64,000 nt of DNA from assembly GCF_000313135.1 (NCBI RefSeq), contig NW_004457702.1, forward strand, positions 224,224-288,223, given 5' to 3'. Position numbers and translations under genes: made by a program. Positions 10,269 to 21,497 of this stretch are shown here, in pieces (within the stretch, counting starts at the first letter, position 1; every line of letters starts with the position of its first letter). Under the pieces are notes generated by a model. That model was not told the origin of the DNA, ran no database searches, and saw only the letters and a program-made list of their open reading frames with translations. Source of the stretch: Acanthamoeba castellanii str. Neff (taxonomy: Eukaryota; Discosea; Longamoebia; Acanthamoebidae).

Positions 10269-13200
10269 ATGTACTTCGCGAGTGGGTGGCCCAAGCGGTA
10301 TCGCCACAGCCACGACGATGGACCGCTGCTCGCCCTTCAGCACAACGTGACGCGCACCCATTTTGTGGTGCTGTCGCCCCACTGCCTCTCCCTGTGGTCT
10401 GGCGGCCAAGTACGTGCTGCGCGATTCGATTTAATTTGCCTTTATTCGCGTATTTTACAGCACAAGCGATTAAATGGAGCTGAGATTAAAGAAAGGGCGA
10501 TTTAAATATTTAACTTTAATCAAATTGTTTTAGGATTCGGTGTTGCTTGCGTCGGTGGCGCTGCCGGCTTCGCTGCGAACCAAGTACGGACTCAACCGGT
10601 CCGTCGAGTGGAGCGCGGACAGCAGCCTGATCGCCGTGCTCGTACATACATCCTCTTGTCACCCACACTTCTACGCAGGCACAAGGCTCACATCTTTCAT
10701 CTCTCCCTCTGGCCGTGCAGCTGCAGAGTGGCCATATCTGCATGTATAACGTCGTGCTGGGCGAGCACAGTGTGCAGCTGCACGCCGACAGTTCGCTGTT
10801 GACCATCGGCTGTGCTGCCAGCCTCGGTACTTACCACTCACTCACACACACACCTGTTCATGTTCATCTGGTAAACTTGCGTTGTGTGTGTGTGTGTGTG
10901 TGTGTGGTGTTGTGTGTGTGTGTGTGTCGCGGGTGTGACAGAGTTACGCGCCTTGCTGCTCACACCTCACGGCGGAGCTGATTGCATGGCGCGCGGCAGT
11001 GGCGAGGTGCTCCTTCCCTCACACACGAACACCACCACTGGGCGCTTGTTGCCCCAATGGTTCGCATTCTCACTTTTGGTTGTCTTACTCCTCTTTGTGC
11101 AGAACGCCGGCACGCTGTTTGTGGTGACGAAGCAGGAGCACCTGTTGACCATCACCTGGTCGGGGCAGATCGTCAGCGACGTGCCCCTCTCCGGAGTCCC
11201 GTTCATCGAAGACTGCTCGTTTTCTTCTTCTTCTTCTCCTTCGGGCCACCACCAGCCTTCGCTCTCCTCACCCTTCAGCACCCCCACCAAGCAGCGCCTC
11301 ACCTCTTCGTCTTCGTCTTCATCAGCCTTCGTATCTCCGCACTACACGCGATCGTCATACACGAATCTTCTGCTAGCCTCCTCAACTCCGACATCACCAT
11401 CACCATCAACTCCAACACAATCACAACCACAATCACAGCCATCACAGCCACCAACGCCAACAGCTCCCGCTGCTGCTGCTGCGCCATCTTCGTCGGCAGC
11501 GACGGAAGCAGACGGACGACCGCACGAGCCGGTGGTGAGACACATTGTTTATAGCGAGGCGATCGGGGTCCTGGGCATAGTATTTACCGACGGGCGAGCG
11601 GCGCTGGTCTCTACGGAGAAGCAGCAGGGCGAAGGCAGCAAGCAGGTCATGCGCGGTCACTGGTTGCCCGCTGCCGAGCACGGGCAGGTGTTGCAAGGTA
11701 AATGTCATGTTTCACTTCCCAAACGTTGTTTGGTGCTTTGACTCTGTCCACTCACTTGCGCGCGTCGCTGCGCTTCAGCCGTGACGTTGCGATTCAACTG
11801 CTGCAATCGCTTTGCCGCTGTGGCCTACCAAAGGTACACGAGACACCGTTCTTTTATTGGCTCTGATTGGGCGCACATGAGCATGACGATGTGGGTAAAC
11901 TGACCCACTTGGGCACTAATGCAGCGGTGAGGTCCGCCTGTTTGATATCTCGAGCCCGCGCTATCCCCTCTTCCTCCGAACAATGGCGCCCACGGACTTC
12001 GAGGGGTGCAAGCGAGGTATCGCACTCTGCTCCCCTCCTACACCATTATAGGCCGACATGGTGAAGCTTCCCTCACACACGTACACCACCGCACACATCA
12101 GATTTTGGTCCGGCCAGTGCGCTGGCCTGGACGCCAGACGGTCGTGCGCTCGCTGTGGGGTGGCTCGGTGGCGGGTTCGCCCTGTGGTCGTCCTACGGCT
12201 CGCGCCTCTGCATATCGCCGGCCAGGTACATAGTTGTGTGTCACCGTATCTCAAGTATTCTTGATTTATCGATTTCTCTTTGCGCAGTGAGAGTGCGCTC
12301 TGCGGCAAGGGCATCGCATCGTTGAGCTGGGGCCGAGAAGGCTATCGACTCTTCCTCACGTCTCCGCCCGACGATTCCACAGCTTCACCTGCCGGGTTCG
12401 AACAGATCAATTTTGTGAAGGCCGCTCACTTCGTCGAGATGCAGGCACGCGCGCGAACATGACACACGACACACACACACACACACACACACGAACCGAC
12501 ACTCACTTAGCCTTGCGTGCCGCGTCCCAACCCAAGGCCATGGAAGAAGAGCGGCTCGTGTTGTGGGGCGAGGCAGAGCTTCTGCTATACTGCCCGCACG
12601 AGCTCAACGAAACGATGAAGTGGCAACGCATTCAAGTACGTGCTTTTATTGTTGATTACTCCCACACTCCGCACTCTTTCTTTCTATTCTTGATGCGTGG
12701 GCTGGACTGATGTATGTTGTTTCTTCACCAACAGGTCCCGCAAACTTATATGACAGATAACTGGCCCATCATGGTACGTCAGGCGCATGTGCACGGTGTC
12801 TCCCACCACCGCACCACCGCACACCAAAGGTAATGATGTTGTTGGGTCCCGTAAGCATGTGGCTGTATCGCCCGAGTCGGGAGACGTAGCCGTCGCAGGC
12901 CGTCGAGGCGTGGCCATCTACTCCGCAGCTGTTCATCGCTGGCGCCTCTTTGGTGATCGCAGCGAGGTGCGTAGTGCCATGTGAAGCGCGCGTCGCCGAA
13001 ACTTGACTTAACTCATTGCCCATCGACAGGAGCAAGAACTGGAGTGTCTCGGGATGGCCTGGTATCGGTCGTTGCTCGTGTTGGCCGTCAAGCGACATCC
13101 ACACGAGTCCTACCAAGTACGGATTTTTTTGCATTTCTTATAACCTCAGGTGGTGTCTGCAGGGCGCCACTCACCACACGGCACACACACGCACACGCAC

Positions 13201-16200
13201 ACGGCACGCACGGCACGCACGACCAGATTTTGTTCTATCCGCGAAGGTATCTTTCCGCGCGTGCGCTCGTGCATCGGGTGAAGTTGTCTCCCAAGTGCGT
13301 GCCGCATCTGCTGGCCGTCAGGAACGACTCGCTCATCGTGCTCACGCGGTACGCTCGGCCTTTGCACACGTTACCGTCGACCGAGATCGTTCTCACCTCT
13401 CTCTCTCTCTCTCTCGTGTGTGTGTGTACGCCATGTATGAATACAGAGACGGCTTTGTACAGTGCTACCACCTCATGATCGAAGACGCGGAAACGATCAA
13501 GCCCTCGCTTTCGGCCACTCTCACGCAGACCATCGCCATGCCGGGTCTGACCGCCACGGCGCTGCCCTCTGCGCTCACCCTCATCCCACCGCCCTTCCTC
13601 ACCACCCAGGTCTCCCCCTCCCCAAACCTGCACCCGATCTCGTCCGGCCCAACAACAGTCGCTCACCACTCACTACTGCGCACGACAGACCGGGGCTGCG
13701 CCTTCGGGGCCGGAACCGCTCTGGGCGCTGGTCAATTGCAGCGGCACGCTCCTGCTCACCAATCTGGCCTTTGGCATTCAGGTGAAGAGCACACCACCCG
13801 CACGCGCAACACTAACTTGAATGACACCGCTTTTGTTTTATATTTATTTATATATATATTTATTAATATCTCATTTATTCCTGTTGGGGGCAAAATCGAC
13901 TCTTCTTATATTTTTTGCACTTCTAGTTTCTCACTGGCGAGTGGGCGCAGATTGAGATAGGTCAGCAGATCGAGGCGTATTGGTGGGTCACCTCACGCCA
14001 CCTCCTGCCCCACATGGGCGACATGATTTGGACCCTAGGCCCCCATGGTCTTCAGGTGCGTGTCGTTGGTCGTGTGTCGTGTGTCGTGTGTCGTGTGCTT
14101 GCGTGCGTGCGTGCTTCCGTTGATGCGCCTCCTCCGCTCGTCCTGTGCTGCAGTACTCGTTTCCGTACAGCGAGGAGGGCATCATGCCGATCATCCGGCC
14201 GTGGCTTCCTCACAACGCCTCCGGGCCTTTGTCTCCCCGAAAAAACAGCGTCACGGTACTTTTTCTTTGTGATCTTTTCCCGCCGCGACCAAACGCTCAC
14301 ACACACACCACGCACACGCACCACGCACACGCACACACACACACACACCACGCACACGCACCACGCACACGCACACGCACACGCACAGGCGACCAAGGAG
14401 TACAAGCATGTGACGTTCGTTGGGTGGGAAGACGGAGTGTATCCGATCGCTGTGAGCAGCCACACGATGCTCGTGACCGCGCTCTCGCCCCAGTCCGGCT
14501 CCTCCTTCCTCAAGCCGTTGCCTTCCTTCAACTTTGAGACCAAGGCACCTACCCACATTCCTCGCTCGCACATTCCTTTCGCATTCCTTCGCTCAACTTT
14601 TCTATGTTCGGTTCAGACCCAGCCGTTCCTGCACAGCGTGGTGGCGTACCTGTTGCAGAGCGACAACTGTTCGCTTTACCAGGTCGACGCCAATGACGAC
14701 GACGATGGCCACCCACCGGTCGACTTCCCCAAGGAGATCGCCGAAAGCAGCGATGATGACGATGACGATGACGACGACAACGACGACGACGACAAGGAGC
14801 ATGATGGCGTTGACGCTGGCGACGTTGCTGGCAACGGCAACGATGTCGCGGCGAAGGCGAACGGAAGCAGCAACATCAACGGAAGTGGAAAGACGGCGAC
14901 GATGAAGAGAAGCAGAAGCAGGATGAGGCGGCACGGGACGGAGGACCGGATGGAGCATGCCAAGAAGTACTACGCCCTCTACACGCTGTCCCGGCCCTAC
15001 GACCGCCTGCCCCACTACAAGCACTCCCTCGAGCTCCTGCTCCACCAGGCTCTCCAGGTCAGCCCACACGCAACACCACAACACACACACACGACGCGCG
15101 CGCACACGCACACGCACACGCACACGCACCTTCTTGTCTGCTGATCGCAGGGCGCAGGAGGAGGAAGAGCGGGTCAAGGCTGAGAAGAAACGTCGGCGCA
15201 GGCTGAGCTTCGGCACGGCCGCCGCCAGCGCCACGACGCTGGCCAAGGTGGTGGATTTCCTGCGCGGCCTCGACGTGTTCCCCGAGGTCGTGGTCGGGTG
15301 CGCCCGGAAGATCGACCCGGCGTCGTGGGACCTCCTCTTCACCCACGTGGGCGACCCCGACCAGTTCTTCCACCACTGCATCGAGGCACGCCGCACCACC
15401 ACCACCATGATGATGATGATGATGATGATGATGAGGATGATGATGACGACGACGACGACGATGACACACAGAGCGGTGCGCTGCACACGGCTGGCGGGCT
15501 GTTGCCGGTGGTGCGGTACGTGAGGGGGATGACCGCCGCGGCAATGGCCGCGCTGGCCTTGCTCGAGGCCACGCTCGAGTCGTGCGACATGCACCTCCTT
15601 CGCCACGTACGGACTCTATTCATGACACACGACACGCACGACACACATCAGGACGTGTGTTGGTTCTCATTTTTGATGGTCGTCCAGGTGGTTCGGTTTC
15701 TCAACATGCTGGTGTCGTGCAATCAAGAAGACGACGGGTATGGGGAGAGCAGCAGCGGCAGCGACACCATCAAAAACGACACAACTCACCCCAGGGATGA
15801 CGCCAGCCTGCCGGGTACTCTACCAACCCAGAACCGTACACAAGACGCAACACCGATTGACCGTGTCGTGTGCCGTGTGTCGTGTGTCGTGTGTCGTGTG
15901 TCGTGTGCCGTGTGTCGTGTGGTCGTGTGGTCGTGTGTCGTGTGGTCGTGTGTCGTGTGTGTCGTGTGTGTCGTGTGTCGTGTCATGCGGACAGGCAAGG
16001 ATGAGAAGACAGCGATGGAACTGTTGCTGGCCCGCTACGCACGCAAGCTGTTGATGAAGTACCGCATCCACGACCTCCACTACCTGTCCAAGGTGGTGCT
16101 GGGCAAGAAGATCGCCGACATCCTCCGCCGGGGCGTCAAGCGCACCCACTCCTCCGAACTCACCACCACCATCACAACTACCACCACCACGCCCACGGCC

Positions 16201-17399
16201 GCCCCACCGCCACCACCACCAACGCAGCCTATTGAGTCAACTCCGACAAGCACGCAGATCTCAACTCCGACGCCTTCGCGTTCGTCTTCGCTCTTTGCCT
16301 TCTTGTCGTTTGCCTCGCCGGCCCCTGCGCCGCCAGATCCGCCCGCCACGTCATCGCCACCGCCCGATGACGACGGAGAGCGAGAAAAGAGCGACGACGA
16401 CGCCAGCTGCAAAGGCGAAGGCAGTGACGAAGGGGACGATCCAGAGGCCAACGGAAACGCAGAGGCGGCGGCAGCCGAAGAGGAGCCCCGGCCGGAGCCG
16501 CTGCGGAACATCATCAACTCGAACGACTTCAGATCGGCCCTGCTGGCGCTCCACCTGCAGTTCGGGGTGCCCTTCCCCCAGCGCTTCTCGCCGTCGCGCT
16601 ACTTCACCCTCCTCTCGTCCCTCCACGCGGGCCTCGGCGAGGGCGGCATCGCCATGGGTACGCCGGCCTTCACCCCCCCCCTCTCGCTCACACCATCACT
16701 GACGCGTGCGCCGTGCGTGTCGTGTCGTGTGTGGCACTGCGTGTGTCGTGTCGTGTCGTGTCGCGTACAGAGCCGGTGCGGGACAGGGACCACATCGAGG
16801 TCCAGGTGGGGTACCAGAACGCCGTGGAAGACGCGATGATGCATCAGGTGCAGGACCTCCAGGCGCTCCTCGCGGTACACTGTCTTTTCTTCTCAGCCTT
16901 CTCCGACAGCCGACTCCAGCGCACTCACCGCACACGCACCACTGCACACGACACACGACACACACGACACGCGCAGGATCTCGAGGAGGCTGGGGTGGTC
17001 GAGTGGGCGGTGGTGGTGGCCACGGCGCTCCTCGACCTTCGGGCGGTCACGCGCCTGCTGCGCGAGTACCACGACCTGTGCCCGGCCTTCCACGCCATGC
17101 TCGCCTCGCTCACCTGGTCCGTCCCTACGTCCCCCCCCCTCTCCCCGTGCCCTCTCGTCCCCCCCCCACCCACGAGCTGGCCTACTCATCTATCGCGTCG
17201 CGTGCGTCGTGTGTGCTGTGTTGCGTGTTTTTTGCTGGCAAACTGGACACTATGCAGCAAGGGCTACGCAGAGTTTCTGAAGTGCGTCGACGCGGAACAC
17301 GAGCCCATCTGCTCGTCGCTCCCGTCCGCGGACTCCTCACTCCTCTTCTCGCCGCAACCCTCGTCATCATCATCGTCGTCGTCGTCGTCGGCTTCATGA
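10269..17399 (+). CDS. RIC1: RIC1, Rab6-type GEF subunit
   Basis: Subunit of the RIC1-RGP1 exchange factor that activates Rab6/Ypt6 at the Golgi. The start MYFASGWPKRYR is the conserved RIC1 N terminus. Beta-propeller exons follow, with TKYGLNRSVEWSADSSLIAV, LQSGHICMYNV and PVRALAWTPDGRALAVGW. The C-terminal RIC1 domain includes KYYALYTLSRPYDRLPHYKH, KVVDFLRGLDVFPEVV, LLARYARKLLMKYRIHDLHY and EWAVVVATALLDLRAV, ending in a poly-Ser tail (stop 17397-17399). About twenty exons. Low-complexity inserts absent from animal RIC1 interrupt it at about 11217-11530 (Ser/Pro/Gln), 14685-14940 (acidic) and 16165-16490 (Thr/Pro then acidic). An intron at 15386-15471 has GC-AG ends and an ATG repeat. Confidence 0.92.
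14296..14390. repeat. CACACG simple repeat in RIC1 intron
   Basis: CACACA and CACGCACACG units make up most of this intron. Not coding. Confidence 0.85.
15406..15463. repeat. ATG/ACG trinucleotide repeat inside a GC-AG intron
   Basis: A run of ATG triplets followed by ACG triplets. It gives poly-Met, poly-Asp or poly-Ser frames, but splicing 15386-15471 out joins FFHHCIE to SGALHTAGGLLPVV in frame, so it is read as intronic. Confidence 0.75.
15862..15992. repeat. TGTCGTG tandem repeat in RIC1 intron
   Basis: More than fifteen TGTCGTG/TGTGTCG/GGTCGTG units in a row, open in several frames by chance. Confidence 0.85.
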
Positions 17400-17462
17400 T
17401 CGTCATTGCCGTCGTCGCCGTCGTCGGCCTAGTGGTACAGAGTGGCTAGTGGTCGTAGTTGA

Positions 17463-18768
17463 CTAGTTGTCGAGGAGGGTGGCGCCGAACCGCTTGGCCT
17501 GCTCGAGGATGTTGTCGAGGGCCTTGTCCCGGTTGACGAACCCGCGAAACAGGACCACCTCGGTGTCGGACAGGACGAAGTGGAGCGATTTGCCGCCGCC
17601 CTTGCCCAGCTGGAAGATCTTCTCCTTGCGGACGTGCCTGACGTCCTTCAACCTGATGATCGTATCACCATCACCCTGTTGTTTATATTCATCCACCACC
17701 AACATCACATCACATCACAACACAACACAACACAACTTGTCATTACATCGCACACGCACACACAACAATACACGCACACACAACAATCGCACACGCACCA
17801 CGGCACGTACCAGGATGCGGGAAAAGTGGGTGCCAAAGCAGAGGTAGTTGGGGGAGAGGTAGAGCTTGCCTCCCCGCATCTTCGAATCGAAACACGAATA
17901 ACCTGGCATTGTCGTTCGTCGTCGTCGTCGTTGTCGTTGTTTGCGTGCATAACAAAAAGCGTAGTTGAGTGCCGTCGTCAGCCGAAGGTTTGTGTGGAGG
18001 TGGCGCACTTGCGATCAACGGCTCCGTGTCGGGAAGGCAGAATCGCTTCTGATAGAGCTGAGTGGAGTGGACGACACACGCGCACGTGTGAGACTGGTTG
18101 TGTGCACGCGTGTGAGGCGGTGCGTGTGACGGTTGGTCACCTGATCGTTTTCGTTGGCCTGTAGGCTGCGACTTGCTCGCACTGTGGATTGCTTGAGGTC
18201 GTCGACGGCCGAGTCGAGGTACTGGTTGAGCTTGAGCGCCTGCTCCTTCATCTTCTTGTTTTCGATCGACAGCTGTGGGCACAAGTGGGGTTCCGCTTCA
18301 TCACGTCAATGCACGACGCCCACCACTGCACTGAACTCCAATGGTGTGTGCATTCACCTCGTTGTTGGATTCCTTGAGAAGCTCGTTCTCGTGCACGAGC
18401 TCCGCGATCTTTTCGTTGGACGCCACCAGCTCCTCGGTCAGCACCCGCCGGTCCTCCTGGATCAGCCCCAGCACTAGCGACAACAGTTGATTTGATATAT
18501 TTTTCATTTAAATACTAATAATACTGATAATATCGAAAATGGGAAGCGAAAGCGAAAGCGAGAAAAGAGCGAAGAGTCAAAGGGGGGGGGGCGCACGTCT
18601 GACTTTGGCTTTGAGTTTGGAGAACTCGGCGAGCTGGCTCTGGAGTTGGGTGTGCTCCTCGCGCAGTTTGAGGAACTCCCGGCGGAGGACCTGCAGCTTC
18701 TGTTGGTCGCTCAGCCTCTCGCCTTCTCCCCCACAGGTGCCGCCTCCTCCACCTGCCGTGCCCTCCAT
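17463..18768 (-). CDS. Coiled-coil GRAM-domain protein
   Basis: A predicted lipid-binding peripheral membrane protein. Exons right to left: about 18768-18601, 18476-18357, 18273-18144, about 18058-18014, about 17908-17810, about 17670-17463. The first three encode heptad-rich helix (LSDQQKLQVLRREFLKLREE, EELVASNEKIAELVHENELL, MKEQALKLNQYLDSAVDDL). The last three encode a GRAM domain: YQKRFCLPDTEPLI, YSCFDSKMRGGKLYLSPNYL, FGTHFSRI, VIRLKDVRHVRKEKIF. No TBC or other catalytic domain follows. The gene ends 64 bp from the RIC1 stop (convergent). The start at 18768 is the first ATG of the open exon. An extra upstream exon cannot be excluded. Confidence 0.75.
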
Positions 18769-18958
18769 CACCCCACACGAGGTTGGCAGCCTTCTGCAAG
18801 CCGTGAGAACACAAGCTTGAGTGGACCTAGCATCTTCGCCATTCGTCCATCTTTATGGCAATTAGGCACAGCCAATCAGCGTGCACTTCAGGCTCCCCGG
18901 CAGGATGTGAGGAATGTAGTGTTGTTGGTTGTTGTTGTGTACAATCGGAGGGGAACGG

Positions 18959-20802
18959 TCACCGTGACTGGCTCGGTTGACGCTCGCGCTTCCATTTGTT
19001 GATGGTGTCCCGCGCGATGTCGGGCGAGTCCGAGAAGATGATCTCCACCCCCATGTCCAAGCACTCTCTGCGCGCCATTTGTAAAAGAAGCGACTGAGTT
19101 GTGTGCGCGTGTGTGCGTGCGCGTGTGTGTGCGGCGCGTGCGCGTGCGCGTGTGCGGACGAACCTGATCAGGACAGGGTCGCTCATCTCCACGCCAAAGA
19201 CGGCAAACATACGACCCGAGTGCCGCACGTCGCGGACCAGTCTGTTGTTTGGGCGCCCACCCACACATGAATACAGTAACGTTAATGTAATTGGTGAGCA
19301 CAATTCAAGATGCGACCCATCGAGCCCCGGTGTCCATGGAGGCACGCGCACCGTTCATTGACGAGCCGGCCGCCACCGCCCAACAGCACGTACTCTGCCA
19401 GTCCCAGAAGCTTGCCCTTGATGCCTCTGAACGGAGCGTAGTGAGTGCCAGTTATGTGAGCGCGCGAGTGGCACGGAATGTATGGTATGCGTGCGTTGCA
19501 TGCGTTGTGTGTGTTGTGTGCGGGGGGGGGAAGAGAGAGAGAGAGAGAGTGGCACCGTGGGGGTATGAAGGCGGACAGGGAGGCGGAGTGGATGATGCCC
19601 ACAACTTCGTGCTTGTGCGGGTAGAGCCAGAACAGGCGCAGCCTCGACAGAAGGTTCATGAAGAGCACGGACACCACGTCCGGCCCCACAGGGATGCCCT
19701 CGGGCTTGAGTCGCCGCACCGCTTGATTCGGGCCAGGCGCCACCGACCCAAAAATAATCCTGAAGTGGTCTTGCGGATGAGCTCGACACGACACGACACG
19801 ACACGACATGACCCGACACGAAAGGAAAAAAGGGACCTGTTCTCGAGCTTGCGCTCTTTGATGAGCTCGATCGTCTGCGCGACGGCGCCGGTGTCCTTCA
19901 TGTCGAGGAAGAAGGTGACGTCCGCGCAGCCGGCGAATTCGTCAAAGACCTCCTCGAGCGTCGGAATCTGGAACAGTCGGGCTGCCCGAAGGGGGAAAAA
20001 AGAAATACATATACAATCGAAATAATAAATAATAAATATAAATATAATATCAAAACAATAAACGGAGGAGCGGGCAACGGTACGATCGTCCATGGAGCCG
20101 TCCGTAAGCGGCTGGATGGGAGTGTTGCGCTTGCGGAACTTGGCTCGGGCGTCGAGCTTCTTCAGCTCTTCGAGCGTGTATTCGCCGACCTACACACGAC
20201 ACGCACCACACACACACACACACAAGAAAGCTCTGTGAGTACGACTGATGTGCATGCGTGTGAGGTGTGGATGTCGGAGACGAAGACAGAGTTGACGAGA
20301 ATACCAATCCCTGGCCGTTGGTCGTGCGATCGAGATGGGCGTCGTGCACCAGGACCAGTTGCTTGTCCTGATCCGAGTTCGGTAAGTGTGGGAGGTGACC
20401 AACGTGTAAAGGCGCATAGGCTTTAGATCGAACCTTGGTCAAGCGAACGTCGATCTCGAGTATGTGCGCTCCGCACTCATACACCGACCGGCGATAGCTG
20501 TAAAGCGTGTTCTCGGGTCCAAACGGATAGCCGCCCCTGCTCCACAGATGCCAGCCGTGAGTAATATCGGCGGTTTTATGTATTATTTATTGTTTAATTG
20601 ATGAGAGGAATGAATGAAAACGAAGATTGAGCCTGCCGTACCCCCGGTGTGCAGCGACGACGGGCTTGTGGCGCTCTACCATGCTTAGGATACCCTCATT
20701 AATGTGCGGGCGCCATCTCCACCATCCATTTCTGGCGAGCAACACCACGACAAGCATCATCAGGCAAATCGCCGCAGCGACGAGGATGAGCCAGTGGACC
20801 AT
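18959..20802 (-). CDS. Glycerophosphodiester phosphodiesterase, membrane-anchored
   Basis: GDPD-family enzyme hydrolysing glycerophosphodiesters or lysophospholipids. The start MVHWLILVAAAICLMMLVVV is an N-terminal membrane anchor, as in GDPD1/GDPD3-type lysophospholipase D. Splicing the first intron joins VAAHRG to GYPFGPENTLYSY, giving the canonical HRGG...PENT motif. Other catalytic motifs are HILEIDVRLTK and LVLVHDAHLDRTTNG. A later exon, TLEEVFDEFAGCADVTFFLD, and the end VEIIFSDSPDIARDTINKWK complete the TIM barrel. About nine exons. It lies between a GRAM protein and a PIP5K in a lipid-related neighbourhood. Confidence 0.9.
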
Positions 20803-21497
20803 TGTGCGTTGTGTGTTGTACTGTGCTGTGCCTCTGTTTGCAGCTGCACCTTGCACGCGTGTGTTTTGGTGCCGTGCTGCTTGCGTGGCAGGCGCAATAA
20901 CGCCCCGAGAAATGGGAAAAAAAGAAAAAAAGAATCAAACAGTACCTGCGTGCACGTGCGGTGGGTGGTGCTGGTGGCCGGCTCTGTGGGCAGTTGGTGC
21001 CGACCATCAGTATGCCAGCCCTGCGACGTCCATACTCACACGCCTCCCGCCTGAGCAGAGGCCACGTAGCCACCTTGCGTCACGCAACTTTTGCGCATGG
21101 CAGATAAAATGCATTTCCTCAACTCGGCGCAAAAGAAATAGAAAAGAAAATGGCCGAGATCCAAAAAATGCACGTGAAAAAGTCCGGCAACGTGAACCGA
21201 AGGAGCGGCTGTTTGTACTGTTGGTGTCGTCCTGGAGATCACGAGGTTGCATTGTTCGAGTTCGAACTTGCTAGCAAGGTAAATGATTTGAGCCCCTTCG
21301 GTTGAGCTTTCGTTTCGCAACGGCATACGGTGGAATGGGAGGGGGGCGAATCCTATCTGGGATCTATCGTAATTACACTTCATTTTTCTAATCTTCACAC
21401 CTGTCCACTAGGTGATTGCCATTGGATCGAACGCGAAGTAAGCGAGGAAGCCTCCGAGATTCGATCACATCAGTAGCGCGGAGAATTTCAGGATAAA
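20803..21497. promoter_or_regulatory. Divergent intergenic region, GDPD / PIP5K
   Basis: A 695-bp gap with both start codons facing outward. It has an A-rich run at 20918-20940 and mixed sequence elsewhere. Reading frames here show no recognisable protein, and I see no clear TATA box. Confidence 0.45.

Noticed and set aside
15298..15520. Poly-Asp domain or poly-His/Asp tract in RIC1
   Set aside because: It needs a frame change from the preceding exon. A GC-AG intron explains it and restores RIC1 continuity.
20627..21274. Plus-strand frame of over 200 codons in the GDPD/PIP5K gap
   Set aside because: It overlaps GDPD exon 1 on the other strand and shows no recognisable motif or intron signals.
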